Part shown: positions 30,926 to 39,586 of the stretch, one piece after another
Layout: the number at the start of each line of letters is the position of its first letter
How positions within the stretch are numbered: the first letter of the stretch is position 1
Origin: Arthrobacter sp. MYb23
GTDB taxonomy: Bacteria > Actinomycetota > Actinomycetes > Actinomycetales > Micrococcaceae
Assembly (NCBI RefSeq): GCF_002979775.1
Contig: NZ_PCPR01000033.1
Span: 1-42,461 of the forward strand
Direction of reading: 5' to 3'
Length of the DNA: 42,461 nucleotides
Position numbers and translations under genes: made by a program
The notes under the pieces: model-generated
Databases searched by the model: none
Seen by the model: the letters and a program-made list of their open reading frames with translations, nothing else
What the model was told of the DNA's origin: nothing

Positions 30926-31864
30926 TCAGGTGTTGAGCTCCAGCATGAGGGCGGGCAGTTCGTCGGCGAGCTCGCGGGCCAGGAAACCCAGGGGCCCGAG
31001 CTTGCTGGCCAGACGGTCGGCGGCGGCCGCGTGAAGATGGGTGCCCCAACAGGCGGCTTGAGCATCGCTGGTGCCCCGCGCGCGGAGCCCGGCGATTGCC
31101 CCTGCCAAAACATCGCCACTGCCTGAGGTGCCCAGGCCGCCGTAGCCGGTAGTGATCTTCCACAGAGTGGAGTCTTCGTTTGCTGCAGCAGCCTCGCCGG
31201 GCGGTCCGGCGATGTAACCTTGGCAGCTCACCACCGCATCAAACTTCCGGGCGACCTCAGCAACGTCTGTTTCCAAGTCCTCCACGTCCCTGCCCAGAAG
31301 AAATCCGGTTTCGGTCGGATTCGGTGTAAGGATCAGCCGGCCGCGCCACGGCCCCAAATCATCCTCAATCTTCACCAAGCTGCCCAAGGCGAAGGCATCA
31401 AGAACGATGGCGGGAGCGCCGCCGTCGTTGGTTGCAGTGCGGGACTTTTCCCGCTCCAGCAGCGCTCGCAGCAGCGATTCGGCCAGTTCCGGATCGTCCA
31501 GGCCCGGTCCGATCAGCACAGCATCAGCCCGATCCAGATAGGAGGAGATCCTGTCGAGTCCTTCCCCGGTGACGGACCCTTTCAGGTTCTCGGGCATGCC
31601 CACGGAACCGCATTCCGGGAGCGCAACTCCCACTGGGACCGCTACGGATTCGGCCACTGCCAAAGTGATCTTTCCTGCGCCGGCCCGAAGGGCTGAGGTG
31701 CCGGCCAGCAATGCCGCGCCGGGAGTTGCGCGAGCTCCACCGATCACCAGGACTGCGCCGCGCGAGTACTTGTCCTCTCCGGGGGCCGGCAGCGGCCAGT
31801 CGCGCAGAAGCGACGGCGTCACCAGCGTGGGTGCCTGGGAATTACTGTGGATGGACACTGGCAT
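30926..31864 (-). CDS. nnrD: ADP-dependent NAD(P)H-hydrate dehydratase
   Basis: A 312-residue cytosolic repair enzyme of the NnrD/YjeF C-terminal (ribokinase-like) family. It has the strand GAVLVIGGARATPGAALLAG, then LILTPNPTETGFLLGRDVED (the H/NPxE-type region), and GYGGLGTSGSGDVLAGAIAG, the anion-hole and catalytic Asp motif. The usual GTGGSGD is GTSGSGD here. It removes water from damaged NADHX or NADPHX using ADP. No epimerase domain is attached. The ATG at 31864 has GGAG directly next to it, so GTG 31858 with 6-base spacing may be the real start. Its 5' end overlaps the histidine phosphatase gene by 23 bases. Confidence 0.88.
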   Translation of the reverse strand: MPVSIHSNSQAPTLVTPSLLRDWPLPAPGEDKYSRGAVLVIGGARATPGAALLAGTSALRAGAGKITLAVAESVAVPVGVALPECGSVGMPENLKGSVTGEGLDRISSYLDRADAVLIGPGLDDPELAESLLRALLEREKSRTATNDGGAPAIVLDAFALGSLVKIEDDLGPWRGRLILTPNPTETGFLLGRDVEDLETDVAEVARKFDAVVSCQGYIAGPPGEAAAANEDSTLWKITTGYGGLGTSGSGDVLAGAIAGLRARGTSDAQAACWGTHLHAAAADRLASKLGPLGFLARELADELPALMLELNT

Positions 31865-32627
31865 CTCCAGAATGCTCGGTGACCGTAACGCCCTGTTCGG
31901 TGAGGTGGTCAGCTACATTGAAGCTCTCCAGCTCCCACGGCCCAGCGCCGGAAGGGCGGACGTACCGGGTGATCGATGCATTCAGCACCGATGTGGTGGC
32001 CGCAAGGTCAAGGACTTCCTGCTCAGACATGCCCTCCAGAACATACCGGACCAGCAGGATGACGGCGTCGTGGCAGACCAGCATCACCCGTTGCCCTGTT
32101 CCCACGGTATTGAGCTCATCCAGGATTGAACGCAGACGGAGTGCGACGTCAGCCCACGATTCACCACCAGGCGGCCGGTAGTACAGCTTGCCCAGCCACA
32201 GCCGCCTCTCGGCTTCGTCGGGATATCGGGTCTCCACACCCAGCCGCGTCAGCCGGTCCAGGATGCCCAGCTCCCGGTCGCGGAGGCGCTCATCAGTGAG
32301 TACCTTCACGGGCCAGCCGGTGGTTTCAACGGCGATTTCCGCGGTCTGCCGGGCCCTTGCATAGGGGGAGGAGACAATGGCATCCGGGCGAAGTTCTTCG
32401 GCGATCCTTGCAAGCGCTGTTCCGAGTGCTTTGGCCTGGTCCCGCCCGGTGCTCGACAGATTCACATCAGCATCCCTGGCTGGAACGTCAATGACTTCAG
32501 CTCCAGACAGGCGGGCCTCCGTTGCGGCCACGTTGCCTTCGCTCTCGCCGTGCCGGATCAGGAGCAACTCCACGGCGCCCGCCTCCTGCACAGCATCCGT
32601 CAGCCCGTCCTCGTTCACAAAGATCAC
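31842..32627 (-). CDS. Histidine phosphatase family protein
   Basis: A 261-residue protein of the phosphoglycerate mutase-like superfamily. The phosphohistidine motif LLLIRHGESEGN lies near residue 23, followed by SSPYARARQTAE, with the acid Glu in RDRELGI. The second His is VMLVCHDAVILLVRYVLEG. It may act on a sugar or nucleotide phosphate. The start is GTG 32627, with GTG 32618 as a slightly better spaced alternative behind GGAAGG. It overlaps the NAD(P)H-hydrate dehydratase gene, so the two form a minus-strand operon. Confidence 0.82.
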   Translation of the reverse strand: MIFVNEDGLTDAVQEAGAVELLLIRHGESEGNVAATEARLSGAEVIDVPARDADVNLSSTGRDQAKALGTALARIAEELRPDAIVSSPYARARQTAEIAVETTGWPVKVLTDERLRDRELGILDRLTRLGVETRYPDEAERRLWLGKLYYRPPGGESWADVALRLRSILDELNTVGTGQRVMLVCHDAVILLVRYVLEGMSEQEVLDLAATTSVLNASITRYVRPSGAGPWELESFNVADHLTEQGVTVTEHSGDASVHPQ

Positions 32628-32751
32628 CCTTCCGTGTGCGTTGCCGAATGCAGAACACTACCCACTGCGTACCCACAGGAACAGAGGATAAACGCTCGAC
32701 GCTGATCGCGGACCTCTGTTGCGGGAACTGGGAGTGCAGTAAGTTGCTCGC

Positions 32752-34029
32752 ATGGAGGACTCATACCCAGTCATCATTGTCGGTGCCGGATTCGCGGGCG
32801 TTGCAGCTGCAAAAGAGCTGGGCCGCAAGGGCATCCGTGTCTTGCTGATCGACTCAAATAACTATCACCAGTTTCAGCCGCTCCTCTATCAAGTGGCTAC
32901 CTCGCAAATTGGGGTTTCGGCCATTGCCCGGCCACTGCGTGCCGTTTTCCGACGCTACAAAACTGTCAAGGTTCTGACCTCGAAGGTGGACTCCGTTAAC
33001 GCTGCTGAGCGGGTGATCACAACTGCTGACGGCCGTTCGTTGCAGGCGGATGTCCTGGTCATTGCAGTTGGGGCGGTCCCGAACTTCTTCAATACACCTG
33101 GAGCAGAAGAGCATGCCTTCCCGCTGTATTCCGTCACGGATGCAACGAAGCTGGGGAGCGGCCTAACCCGTTTGTTGGACCAAGCCGATAGGAACCCGGA
33201 CGGGTCCGTGGACGTAGTGGTGGTGGGAGGCGGGCCTACCGGTGTTGAAACGGCCGGAGCAATGGCCGAAAACGTCAAATACGTTGTGAGCAAGTACTTC
33301 TCGCCGGAACTCGCGGCACGCTGCCGGGTCCATTTGGTAGACATGGTTCCCACTGTCCTGAATATGTTCTCAGCCAAGTCCCAGAGCTATGCCACTGATC
33401 ATTTGAAGAAGGTGGGCGTTCAACTCCACATGGGACAGGGTGTCACCGAGGTAAGGAATGACGGAGTGACCCTGGCTGACGGAAGCTCCGTGCCCGGGCA
33501 AATTGTGGTGTGGGCCGGTGGCTTGAAAGCAGGGGACCTCATTGGCGGTTCGGGCTTGACCCAGGGGAGGGGAGGTCGCGTTGACGTCAAGACGGACCTG
33601 ACTGCCCCTGGCGTTGAGGGCGTGTATGTCATTGGGGATTGCGCCAACATCACCGATTCAACGGGGGCAAAATTGCCCCAGCTGGGTTCGGTGGCTCAGC
33701 AGGCCGGAAAATGGGCCGCGTCGAACATTCTCGCGGATCTCAAGGGCGAGAGCCGTGCTCCGTTCCGGTACGTCGACAAAGGCTATATGGCGATGGTGGG
33801 GCGTGGCGCTGCAGTGGCAGAGCTGGGCCGCAAGCGAATCCAACTCCAAGGCATCCTGGCCTTCTTGTCTTGGCTGTTGGTGCACCTCGCCCTGTTGTCC
33901 GGGCTCCAGCAGAAAATCCGGGCTCTGTTCTCCTGGCTTAACGGATACATCCTTCACAGCCCTGCACAGGTGGTAGTCAGCGGGCCCATCGAGAAGGAAA
34001 CGCCCGAACAAGAGCCTCCCGGCCCTTGA
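32752..34029 (+). CDS. ndh: Type II NADH:quinone oxidoreductase (NDH-2)
   Basis: A 425-residue flavoprotein. An FAD-binding GAGFAG lies at about residues 11-16, followed by DSNNYHQFQPLLYQVATSQI, typical of NDH-2. The NADH-binding site is VVVVGGGPTGVETAGAMAE. The end of the FAD domain is GVYVIGDCANI, and AQQAGKWAASNI follows. A C-terminal hydrophobic segment (ILAFLSWLLVHLALLSGL) attaches it to the membrane face. It passes electrons from NADH to menaquinone without pumping protons. No Shine-Dalgarno is seen. TAAGTT (32740-32745) 6 bases before the ATG may be a -10 box for a leaderless mRNA. Confidence 0.88.
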   Translation: MEDSYPVIIVGAGFAGVAAAKELGRKGIRVLLIDSNNYHQFQPLLYQVATSQIGVSAIARPLRAVFRRYKTVKVLTSKVDSVNAAERVITTADGRSLQADVLVIAVGAVPNFFNTPGAEEHAFPLYSVTDATKLGSGLTRLLDQADRNPDGSVDVVVVGGGPTGVETAGAMAENVKYVVSKYFSPELAARCRVHLVDMVPTVLNMFSAKSQSYATDHLKKVGVQLHMGQGVTEVRNDGVTLADGSSVPGQIVVWAGGLKAGDLIGGSGLTQGRGGRVDVKTDLTAPGVEGVYVIGDCANITDSTGAKLPQLGSVAQQAGKWAASNILADLKGESRAPFRYVDKGYMAMVGRGAAVAELGRKRIQLQGILAFLSWLLVHLALLSGLQQKIRALFSWLNGYILHSPAQVVVSGPIEKETPEQEPPGP

Positions 34030-34062
34030 GCCCCGCACGAAGTTTTACTCGTAATGCCTGGT

Positions 34063-34563
34063 CTATTGCGATGCCCGGTTGGCAGAAGCCGCCAGCCGAC
34101 TTTGCTTGTACGCCGAAGATGCCCAGTGCAGGTGAATACATGCTCCGATGATCAGCAGCACGGCCGCCACGGCCGCTGGCCACGGAGTCCAGCTACTACC
34201 GGCGTGCCCCACAACCCGTAGGTGCTGGCGTGGGTCGTCCGGATAGACGCTGAGTGTTACGAGGGAGCCAGGTCTCGGAACCGCTATGCACGTTGAATTG
34301 GTATCGAACGTTTCGTTGTATTGCCGTCCTTGGAATTCGAAGCCCAATCCCAACACACAGTGTTCACCACGATGTCTGAATCCTTCTTGAGATGTAACAA
34401 TTCCCTGAACGTGGACACTGCTGGCGGCGACCTGGATCTGGGTTGCTACCAGGATGATGGAACCGGCCACGGAGGCAACGAGCACTAGTGCGGCGAGGAC
34501 GCGCCACAGGAACATCCGAACCACGCGCGGCTTGGCTCCGCGAAACATCCCCCATGCACTCAT
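34063..34563 (-). CDS. DUF3592-like membrane protein, hypothetical
   Basis: A 166-residue protein from MSAWGMFRGAKP at 34563. It has helix one at about residues 18-39 and helix two at about 128-147, with a beta-rich domain between them. That domain, GIVTSQEGFRHRGEHCVLGL then LGFEFQGRQYNET and SLVTLSVYPDDPRQHLRVVG, has the G-V----...F--G----...G--V-V-Y-P--P pattern seen in DUF3592 proteins. The loop lies probably outside the membrane, with two Cys that could pair. There is no good ribosome binding site. The function is unknown. Confidence 0.5.
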   Translation of the reverse strand: MSAWGMFRGAKPRVVRMFLWRVLAALVLVASVAGSIILVATQIQVAASSVHVQGIVTSQEGFRHRGEHCVLGLGFEFQGRQYNETFDTNSTCIAVPRPGSLVTLSVYPDDPRQHLRVVGHAGSSWTPWPAAVAAVLLIIGACIHLHWASSAYKQSRLAASANRASQ

Positions 34564-34602
34564 TCTGGGAAGATAACAGGAGGAACCCAAACAAGGAGCA
34601 TC

Positions 34603-35064
34603 ATGACACTCAAAGAACGCCTCAAAGCGGACGTCGTCGACCATATGAAGGCGGGCAACAAGCTTGCGTTGACCACTGTACGCAACGTGCTGGGTGAGAT
34701 CACCACCCGTGAGAAGTCAGGCAAGACGCCGGTGGAGCTCGACGACGCGCAGGTCACCTCGCTGCTTCAGAAGGAAGCCGCAAAGCGTCGGGATACGGCT
34801 CGGATCTACACCGAGGCGGGCGAGGCAGATCGGGCCGCAGCCGAGGTGGCGGAGGCCGAAATCATCGAGGCCTACCTGCCGAAGGCCCTCACTCGGGAAG
34901 AAGTGGAAGCAATCGTTGACGATGCCGTGGAGGCTCTGAAGGCTGATGGCCAGGAGTTGTCCATGCGTTCCATCGGAGCCGTCATGAAGCCCGTCACCGC
35001 CAAGGTTGCTGGCCGTTTTGATGGCAAGACTGTCAGCGAGATCGTGCGGGGTCGCCTGGCGTAA
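34603..35064 (+). CDS. GatB/YqeY domain-containing protein
   Basis: A 153-residue cytosolic protein with AAGGAG just upstream of its ATG. It has the YqeY pattern: MTLKERLKADVVDHMKAGNK, TTVRNVLGEITTREKSG, then KEAAKRRDTARIYTEAGEAD, EIIEAYLPKALTREE, and the end MRSIGAVMKPVTAKVAGRFD. YqeY resembles the C-terminal domain of GatB of the Asp-tRNA(Asn)/Glu-tRNA(Gln) amidotransferase and may bind tRNA. Its role on its own is not proven. The family is well conserved and monocistronic. Confidence 0.9.
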   Translation: MTLKERLKADVVDHMKAGNKLALTTVRNVLGEITTREKSGKTPVELDDAQVTSLLQKEAAKRRDTARIYTEAGEADRAAAEVAEAEIIEAYLPKALTREEVEAIVDDAVEALKADGQELSMRSIGAVMKPVTAKVAGRFDGKTVSEIVRGRLA

Positions 35065-35081
35065 CTGCTCCGGCCATCTTG

Positions 35082-35114
35082 GCTTGGGGTCGGCGAGCTC
35101 AGCTGACCCCAAGC
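35082..35114. terminator. Two-way terminator between yqeY-like and DUF72 genes
   Basis: GCTTGGGGTC (35082-35091) and GACCCCAAGC (35105-35114) are perfect inverted repeats with a 13-base loop. The hairpin overlaps the stop of the convergent DUF72 gene and serves both genes. Confidence 0.7.
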
Positions 35115-35830
35115 AGCCACCGCAAAGTGTCAGCATTCCGCACGGCGTTACCACCGCCGTCGTTGTTGAAGTACACGTACACGTCCTTGCCGGAACTGGC
35201 CCACTCCCGAATGCGGTCCGCCCACCATTGGAGATCCTCATCGGAGTACGAGCCCCCGTAGAGGTGCTCATGGTCCGGGCCGTGGAGACGAACGTACACG
35301 AAGGGTGCGGTGGCCCGGAGGATGCACGGCAAGTGGGCGCCACTCATGATGCAGTACGCTGCGCCTCGGCGCTCCAGCAGGGCGTAGACGTCCGGGTGGT
35401 CCCAACTGTCATGGCGGAACTCGACGGCGATGCGAACCCACTGCGGAAGCGTGGACAGGAAGTAGTCGAGCCGGGCGTCGTCGCGTTGAAAATCAGGTGG
35501 AAGCTGGACCAGGAGTACAGCCCTTTTGTCGCCGAGTTCGTGCCAGCAGCGGACGATCCGTTCCACCCAAACTTCAGGACTGTAAAGCTTTTTGCCGTGC
35601 GTAAGACCGCGTGGCGCTTTCACCGACATGGCAAAACCGCTAGGGAGCCGCTCCCTCCAACTCGCGAAGGACGTATCGCGCGGCCACCGGTAAAAGCTTG
35701 CGTTTAGCTCAACCGTGCTAAATCGCGCCGTGTAGTGGGCCAGACGCTTGGCCGCGGGAAGACCCGGTGGATACAGCACGTTCTCCCAATGGTCGTAGCT
35801 CCAGCCCGAGGTGCCAATGTGGATGCCCAT
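35099..35830 (-). CDS. DUF72 (YecE-like) family protein
   Basis: A 243-residue cytosolic protein with the DUF72 TIM-barrel signature. It begins MGIHIGTSGWSYDHWENVLY, then FSTVELNASFYRWP, FAMSVKAPRGLTHGKKL, VLLVQLPPDFQRD, AVEFRHDSW and near the end VYVYFNNDGGGNAVRNADTL. The role is unknown; a nuclease-like barrel function has been suggested for this family. It converges with the YqeY-like gene. The right neighbour is divergent. Confidence 0.88.
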   Translation of the reverse strand: MGIHIGTSGWSYDHWENVLYPPGLPAAKRLAHYTARFSTVELNASFYRWPRDTSFASWRERLPSGFAMSVKAPRGLTHGKKLYSPEVWVERIVRCWHELGDKRAVLLVQLPPDFQRDDARLDYFLSTLPQWVRIAVEFRHDSWDHPDVYALLERRGAAYCIMSGAHLPCILRATAPFVYVRLHGPDHEHLYGGSYSDEDLQWWADRIREWASSGKDVYVYFNNDGGGNAVRNADTLRWLLGVS

Positions 35831-36045
35831 GGTGTGGATGGTAGCGGGTTACTCACGTAAGCGATGGCTTGTTTGGGGGGCAATCCGGCGCTGGCTAGAC
35901 TCGAAGGGCCAATTCCAGTTGATGGGGGAACCAGGTCAATTCTGCTGCGCAGGAGACAGATGACGATCAGCCCGACCGCAGGGCGCTGGGCCCTGTTCCA
36001 CCGGAATGGCTGGGGCCGCTCCTTGCCCTCGCTGCATTCGCCTCG

Positions 36046-36789
36046 ATGATCATTGGCTCGATCATCCAGGGAGGGATCCTTCTGGGAGTTATCGGATCGC
36101 CACTTGTCCTTACCTTTCTTCTTTATGTCTTCTTGAGGAGATGGGCGAGGCGCACCAAGGGGTATATCGGCCTTGCCGTCGTGCTTCTCGCCATGGTGGG
36201 CAGTTTTGGTTCCGCCACGGGGACCCCACTTCACGCCGTTCTTTATCAAACCATCGGTCCAGCCTTGGCCGTAGCGGCTGCCTGGTGTTTCCGCCAGCGC
36301 GCTCCTCTGGCCCCCGCAGCCGTTGCGCGGTCCGGACCATCCTCCGCCGGGGCGCCGGGTGGGCTGCACAGCTCCATCGTCGCCATGCAGAACATCACCG
36401 CGGTTCTTGTTGAACTGTTCCCCACCCTCCCGCCGACGTGGTCTTCGGCATGGCTGCAATTCAGGGAAATCGGCTCTCATCGCGAGTGCGTCTTCAACGT
36501 GGAAACGGGAGGGGCACGGTTCACCACGGAAGTTCCAGCACATTTGGCTGACCGGATGTCTGAGGCCAGGAGCATCATGCGTGGACCCGATGGCAATACG
36601 TGGTTCGCGGTCACGGTCACACTCAGCCCAGCGGATCCCGGGAGTTACCAAACCGAGTTCAACTATGACAAGGAACCGGAGTGGCTCACCGAGCCGACTA
36701 AGACCGAGTGCCTAAGGGAAACTCTAAGTGTCCGAAAGCTTGGCACTCTCCCTGAATGGGAACATCAGCGGATGGGCTCCGTCAAATAA
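36046..36789 (+). CDS. Membrane protein with a YezG/DUF600-like immunity domain
   Basis: A 247-residue protein. Residues 1-85 carry three membrane helices. The C-terminal part (about 110-247) has TLPPTWSSAWLQFREIGSH, then MRGPDGNTWFAVTVTLSPAD, the segment FNYDKEPEWLTEP, and the end LGTLPEWEHQRM. That is the order of motifs of YezG-type immunity proteins. It is probably a membrane-held antitoxin. The reading frame is open and protein-like further upstream to 35923 but lacks a start. A good start (AGGAGACAG, ATG 35960) lies there in another frame. A one-base loss near 35964 would explain this. Confidence 0.55.
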   Translation: MIIGSIIQGGILLGVIGSPLVLTFLLYVFLRRWARRTKGYIGLAVVLLAMVGSFGSATGTPLHAVLYQTIGPALAVAAAWCFRQRAPLAPAAVARSGPSSAGAPGGLHSSIVAMQNITAVLVELFPTLPPTWSSAWLQFREIGSHRECVFNVETGGARFTTEVPAHLADRMSEARSIMRGPDGNTWFAVTVTLSPADPGSYQTEFNYDKEPEWLTEPTKTECLRETLSVRKLGTLPEWEHQRMGSVK

Positions 36790-36878
36790 TCCGCCAGGCG
36801 CTAGGCTAAGGACCCCGCGAAACACTGTTTTTGGGTGACCCGGCTGACAACGACCCACGATGACGGACTCCGAGACCC

Positions 36879-36956
36879 CTATGCAGCCTCACCGCGTATT
36901 TTCCCCATTGACATTTCGACGACGGCGCCATTGCTGGGTGGGTAGCGGCTCCACAT
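36879..36956 (-). pseudogene. Remnant of a TNT-type toxin module (5' end)
   Basis: From ATG 36956 the frame gives MWSRYPPSNGAVVEMSMGKI and stops after 25 codons. The first 13 residues match the start of the intact module at 40408-40797 (MWNRYPANDGAVIE). Both are preceded by a purine-rich stretch. It is a truncated copy of the same toxin family. The rest of 36790-37034 shows no gene. Confidence 0.55.
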
Positions 36957-37034
36957 GATCGGTCGTCCTTTTTCGCAGGTCTGGATCACGGCTGGCTTTG
37001 CTTGGCGAGGCCAGTGCCGTTCGCCGGGTTGGGG

Positions 37035-37679
37035 TTAGCTGCCGAAGAGTTTCTTGCCGATCTTCGCGAAGATACCCGGTTCTTTGGATGGGTCTATGAT
37101 TTCAGGTTGGACGGAGAAGTCGGTGCCATTTTCGGTGACGGGGAGGCGTTTGTTGGCCCGCTCGACTGTTTTGAGTTGTGGGTTGTAGACAGGGGGTGTG
37201 ACGCCTTCCGCGCGGAACACCGTCCACATCCACTGCGGTATGTTGTCCAGCGTTCGCGGGAACGCTTTGAGGTCCTGTAACAGCGTCAGTGCGTCGGCTG
37301 GACGGTCAGGGATGGTTGTTTCATGGGCGGGTCTGAGGAGCTCGGTGTCGAAGGCCTCGAGTCTGCCAGCCGAATCTGGATAGAGATATACCTTGCAGCT
37401 TGTCCACGTTCCAAAGCCTGGGGCGTAGGACTCGCGGCGTATTTCCTCTAGCCAATCAATCATGGACTCGCGGGAAAAATCTTGGGAGAAGCATCGTGGT
37501 CCCCAGACGCCTTCCCGCAGAATCATTTCTGTTCGGGTTGACCAGGCCAGATGTATGACAGAAGTGCTTACCACTTCCTGGGCGCCGAAACCGAGACCGC
37601 CGTCCCTGAAGGTTTCAGCCTGCAACCGGTGAAGTCCTGCCTCCACGGATGGGCTCCATATAACTTTGCCGGCACTCAT
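37035..37679 (-). CDS. Putative immunity protein, tandem copy A, 214 residues
   Basis: The start is MSAGKVIW at 37679, behind CAGGAG. The protein is a close paralog of the gene at 37780-38424. Both are 214 residues and share LGFGA near residue 28, W--RTE-ILR-GVWG, GTWTSCKVYL(Y/F)PDS, RPADALTL-QDLKAFPRTLDN, IPQWMW-VFRAEGVTPPVYNP and the end AKIGKKLFG. Neither has a signal peptide or membrane helix. The acidic, Trp-rich nature and the locus suggest immunity proteins, but the family is not recognised. Confidence 0.6.
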   Translation of the reverse strand: MSAGKVIWSPSVEAGLHRLQAETFRDGGLGFGAQEVVSTSVIHLAWSTRTEMILREGVWGPRCFSQDFSRESMIDWLEEIRRESYAPGFGTWTSCKVYLYPDSAGRLEAFDTELLRPAHETTIPDRPADALTLLQDLKAFPRTLDNIPQWMWTVFRAEGVTPPVYNPQLKTVERANKRLPVTENGTDFSVQPEIIDPSKEPGIFAKIGKKLFGS

Positions 37680-37779
37680 GATGACTCCTGGATGTTCTAG
37701 GGCAGCGTCGAAAACTGCATCGCGGCTGCTCTGGGTGACCGTGCTGGTGACGGCGGACGTTGTCCATTGGTGGTGCTGC

Positions 37780-38424
37780 CTAACCGCCGAAGAGTTTCTT
37801 GCCGATTTTCGCGAACACACTTGGTTCTTTGGATGGGTCTATGAATTCAGGCTGGGCTGAGAAGTCGGTGCCTTTTTCGTTGACGGGGAGTCGTTTGTTG
37901 GCCCACTCGACTGTTTGCAGTTGAGGGTTGTAGACAGGGGGTGTGACGCCTTCGGCGCGGAACACCCTCCACATCCACTGCGGTATGTTGTCCAGCGTTC
38001 TCGGGAACGCTTTGAGGTCCTGGAACAGAGTCAGTGCGTCCGCCGGACGATCAGAGATTCCGGAATCGCTGTCTGACCGAAAGAGCTCGAAATCGAAGGT
38101 TTCGAGTCTGCCATCGGAGTCGGGGAAGAGATAGACCTTGCAACTCGTCCATGTTCCAATGCCTGGGACATACGAGCTACGACGAATATCTTTGAGCCAG
38201 TAGTCCATGGATTCTACCGAGAAATCTTGGAAACTATGGTTGAACCCCCAGACACCGTTCCGGAGAATATCCTCTGTTCGTCGACTCCAGGCTTGATGCA
38301 TGATGATATGGCTGATGATTGCTTCTGCTCCGAACCCCAGACCGCCTTGGGCGAAGGCCTCAGTCCGCAGCCTTTGGAGACCGTTATTCACTTCGACCCC
38401 AGAAATCCGCGTTCCTGTCATCAT
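37780..38424 (-). CDS. Putative immunity protein, tandem copy B, 214 residues
   Basis: A paralog of the gene at 37035-37679, with the same length and a nearly identical C-terminal half (RAEGVTPPVYNPQLQTVEWA). It starts at ATG 38424, with GAGGAGG upstream, and overlaps the stop of the preceding 94-residue frame (ATGA). Two in-frame ATGs stand side by side. The tandem copies are 745 bases apart. Divergence in the N-terminal half (HHIIMHQAWSRRTEDI-like versus TSVIHLAWSTRTEMI) may change which toxin is bound, if they are immunity proteins. Confidence 0.6.
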   Translation of the reverse strand: MMTGTRISGVEVNNGLQRLRTEAFAQGGLGFGAEAIISHIIMHQAWSRRTEDILRNGVWGFNHSFQDFSVESMDYWLKDIRRSSYVPGIGTWTSCKVYLFPDSDGRLETFDFELFRSDSDSGISDRPADALTLFQDLKAFPRTLDNIPQWMWRVFRAEGVTPPVYNPQLQTVEWANKRLPVNEKGTDFSAQPEFIDPSKEPSVFAKIGKKLFGG

Positions 38425-38705
38425 TCGATTGCCTCCTCAGAAAATGGAAAGTTGGAGAAATATTCTGAACTATTCTCTCCGGAGTCGAGCCAGTGAGTGA
38501 CTTTCAATTCATCCGGCAGACCGGGTTTTGGTCTTGGGACGGCTTCTACCTTTAGGTGTAAGCCTCGGGGTTGTCCGGTGTCGACGGGGTGGAGGACCTT
38601 TGTCATCAGCTCTCGTTTGAGTTGGATGAATTCCAAGGTGTTGACGGGTACGTTGGTGGCTCCGTCGCAATAGCTCCAGAACTGGCACCTCGACCCCCGC
38701 TGCAT
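38421..38705 (-). CDS. Small hypothetical protein coupled to immunity copy B
   Basis: A 94-residue frame that may be the C-terminal part of a once longer gene. It contains FWSYCDGATNVPVNTLEFIQ, KRELMTKVLHPVDTGQPRG, LHLKVEAVPRPKPGLPDEL and SSEYFSNFPFSEE. No strong ribosome binding site precedes its ATG. Its stop overlaps the ATG of copy B, so it was translated before it. The family is not recognised. It could be a toxin tail or another immunity protein. Nothing distinguishes these. Confidence 0.4.
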   Translation of the reverse strand: MQRGSRCQFWSYCDGATNVPVNTLEFIQLKRELMTKVLHPVDTGQPRGLHLKVEAVPRPKPGLPDELKVTHWLDSGENSSEYFSNFPFSEEAIE

Positions 38706-38798
38706 TTCGCACTACCACCGGAGGGTCTCATAACTGGCGACCAAAAGCCGGCGCAGTTTTCTAATCGGGCTATCGTAGATGTATTTCCGGTCCCCGGG

Positions 38799-39443
38799 CT
38801 ACCTACTGAAGCGGGGGTTTGGCATGCCCTCGTAGAGATCCCTGGATAACTCTTCGTAGGCTAAGACGGATTCCAGCGTCCAATCTTTCAGGATGGCAAG
38901 AGTGCCGCCGTTCAACGGGTGTACGTCAACTAGGGGGCTCGCTGGGAGGGTGTAGGTGGCGTTCTCTGCGAAGTAGGTGATGACGCCAATAGGCGGGTAC
39001 AAAACGCGATCGTTTCTGTGTCGCTTGGCTAATTCCAATCCGTCGATGGCTCCACGCGTAGGCCCCCAGATCTTCACAAGCGAAGCGAAACTCGCAACAA
39101 TGCTGTCGCGGTCCGGAACCAGTGCGTCGTCAAAACTCAGTCGGAAGGAGTTACCTGACCGTGGGTCTTGATCGCCATCAACTACCGAGAGATCAAAGGG
39201 CGCCACACGACGATCGCCCCCGGCCAAGAATCCGAGCTTGTTGTCGCTACCCATTCTCTGTTCGGAGTAATTTACGTGGAGCCACTCCATCGGGCGGGTG
39301 TCTAAAGTTTCAAGAAGGTCCAAAGTCGTAAGGACCTTTTCGGCGATGTCGGATGGATTTGCAGCCCGGCCTCCCAGCTGCATGTGGAGCTCGATAGATC
39401 GGAGGGCTGGGTCGAATAGATCGGCAGCAGTCACCTTTACCAC
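38799..39443 (-). CDS. Imm52-like immunity protein, copy C
   Basis: The start is taken as GTG 39443, which has AAGGAGG 5 bases upstream, instead of ATG 39467. The protein has 214 residues. It is a paralog of the gene at 41142-41915: LFDPALRSIELHMQLGGRAA, LDLLETLDTRPMEWL, SGNSFRLSFDDALV, DSIVASFASLVKIWGPTRG, YPPIGVITYFAEN and the end GGTLAILKDWTLESVLAYEE. It lacks the middle segment of about 30 residues present in the larger copy. It is probably a cytosolic immunity protein. Its own toxin is not present beside it. Confidence 0.65.
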   Translation of the reverse strand: MVKVTAADLFDPALRSIELHMQLGGRAANPSDIAEKVLTTLDLLETLDTRPMEWLHVNYSEQRMGSDNKLGFLAGGDRRVAPFDLSVVDGDQDPRSGNSFRLSFDDALVPDRDSIVASFASLVKIWGPTRGAIDGLELAKRHRNDRVLYPPIGVITYFAENATYTLPASPLVDVHPLNGGTLAILKDWTLESVLAYEELSRDLYEGMPNPRFSR

Positions 39444-39586
39444 TTGGTCCTCCTTACCTGCAATCATGGTTGGTGTTTCATCGGAACGTATCTAACGAAA
39501 ATTTCGATTGCACCAACCGCTGAATTGAGCCTTATGGCATTGGGCTCGCCTTGGAGAGAGTATGCTCCTGAGGCGAGGTACCTAGG

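Noticed and set aside
35704..36651. 315-residue minus-strand frame
   Set aside because: It has low-complexity Arg/Gly/Pro composition and overlaps DUF72 and YezG-like genes; no start site.
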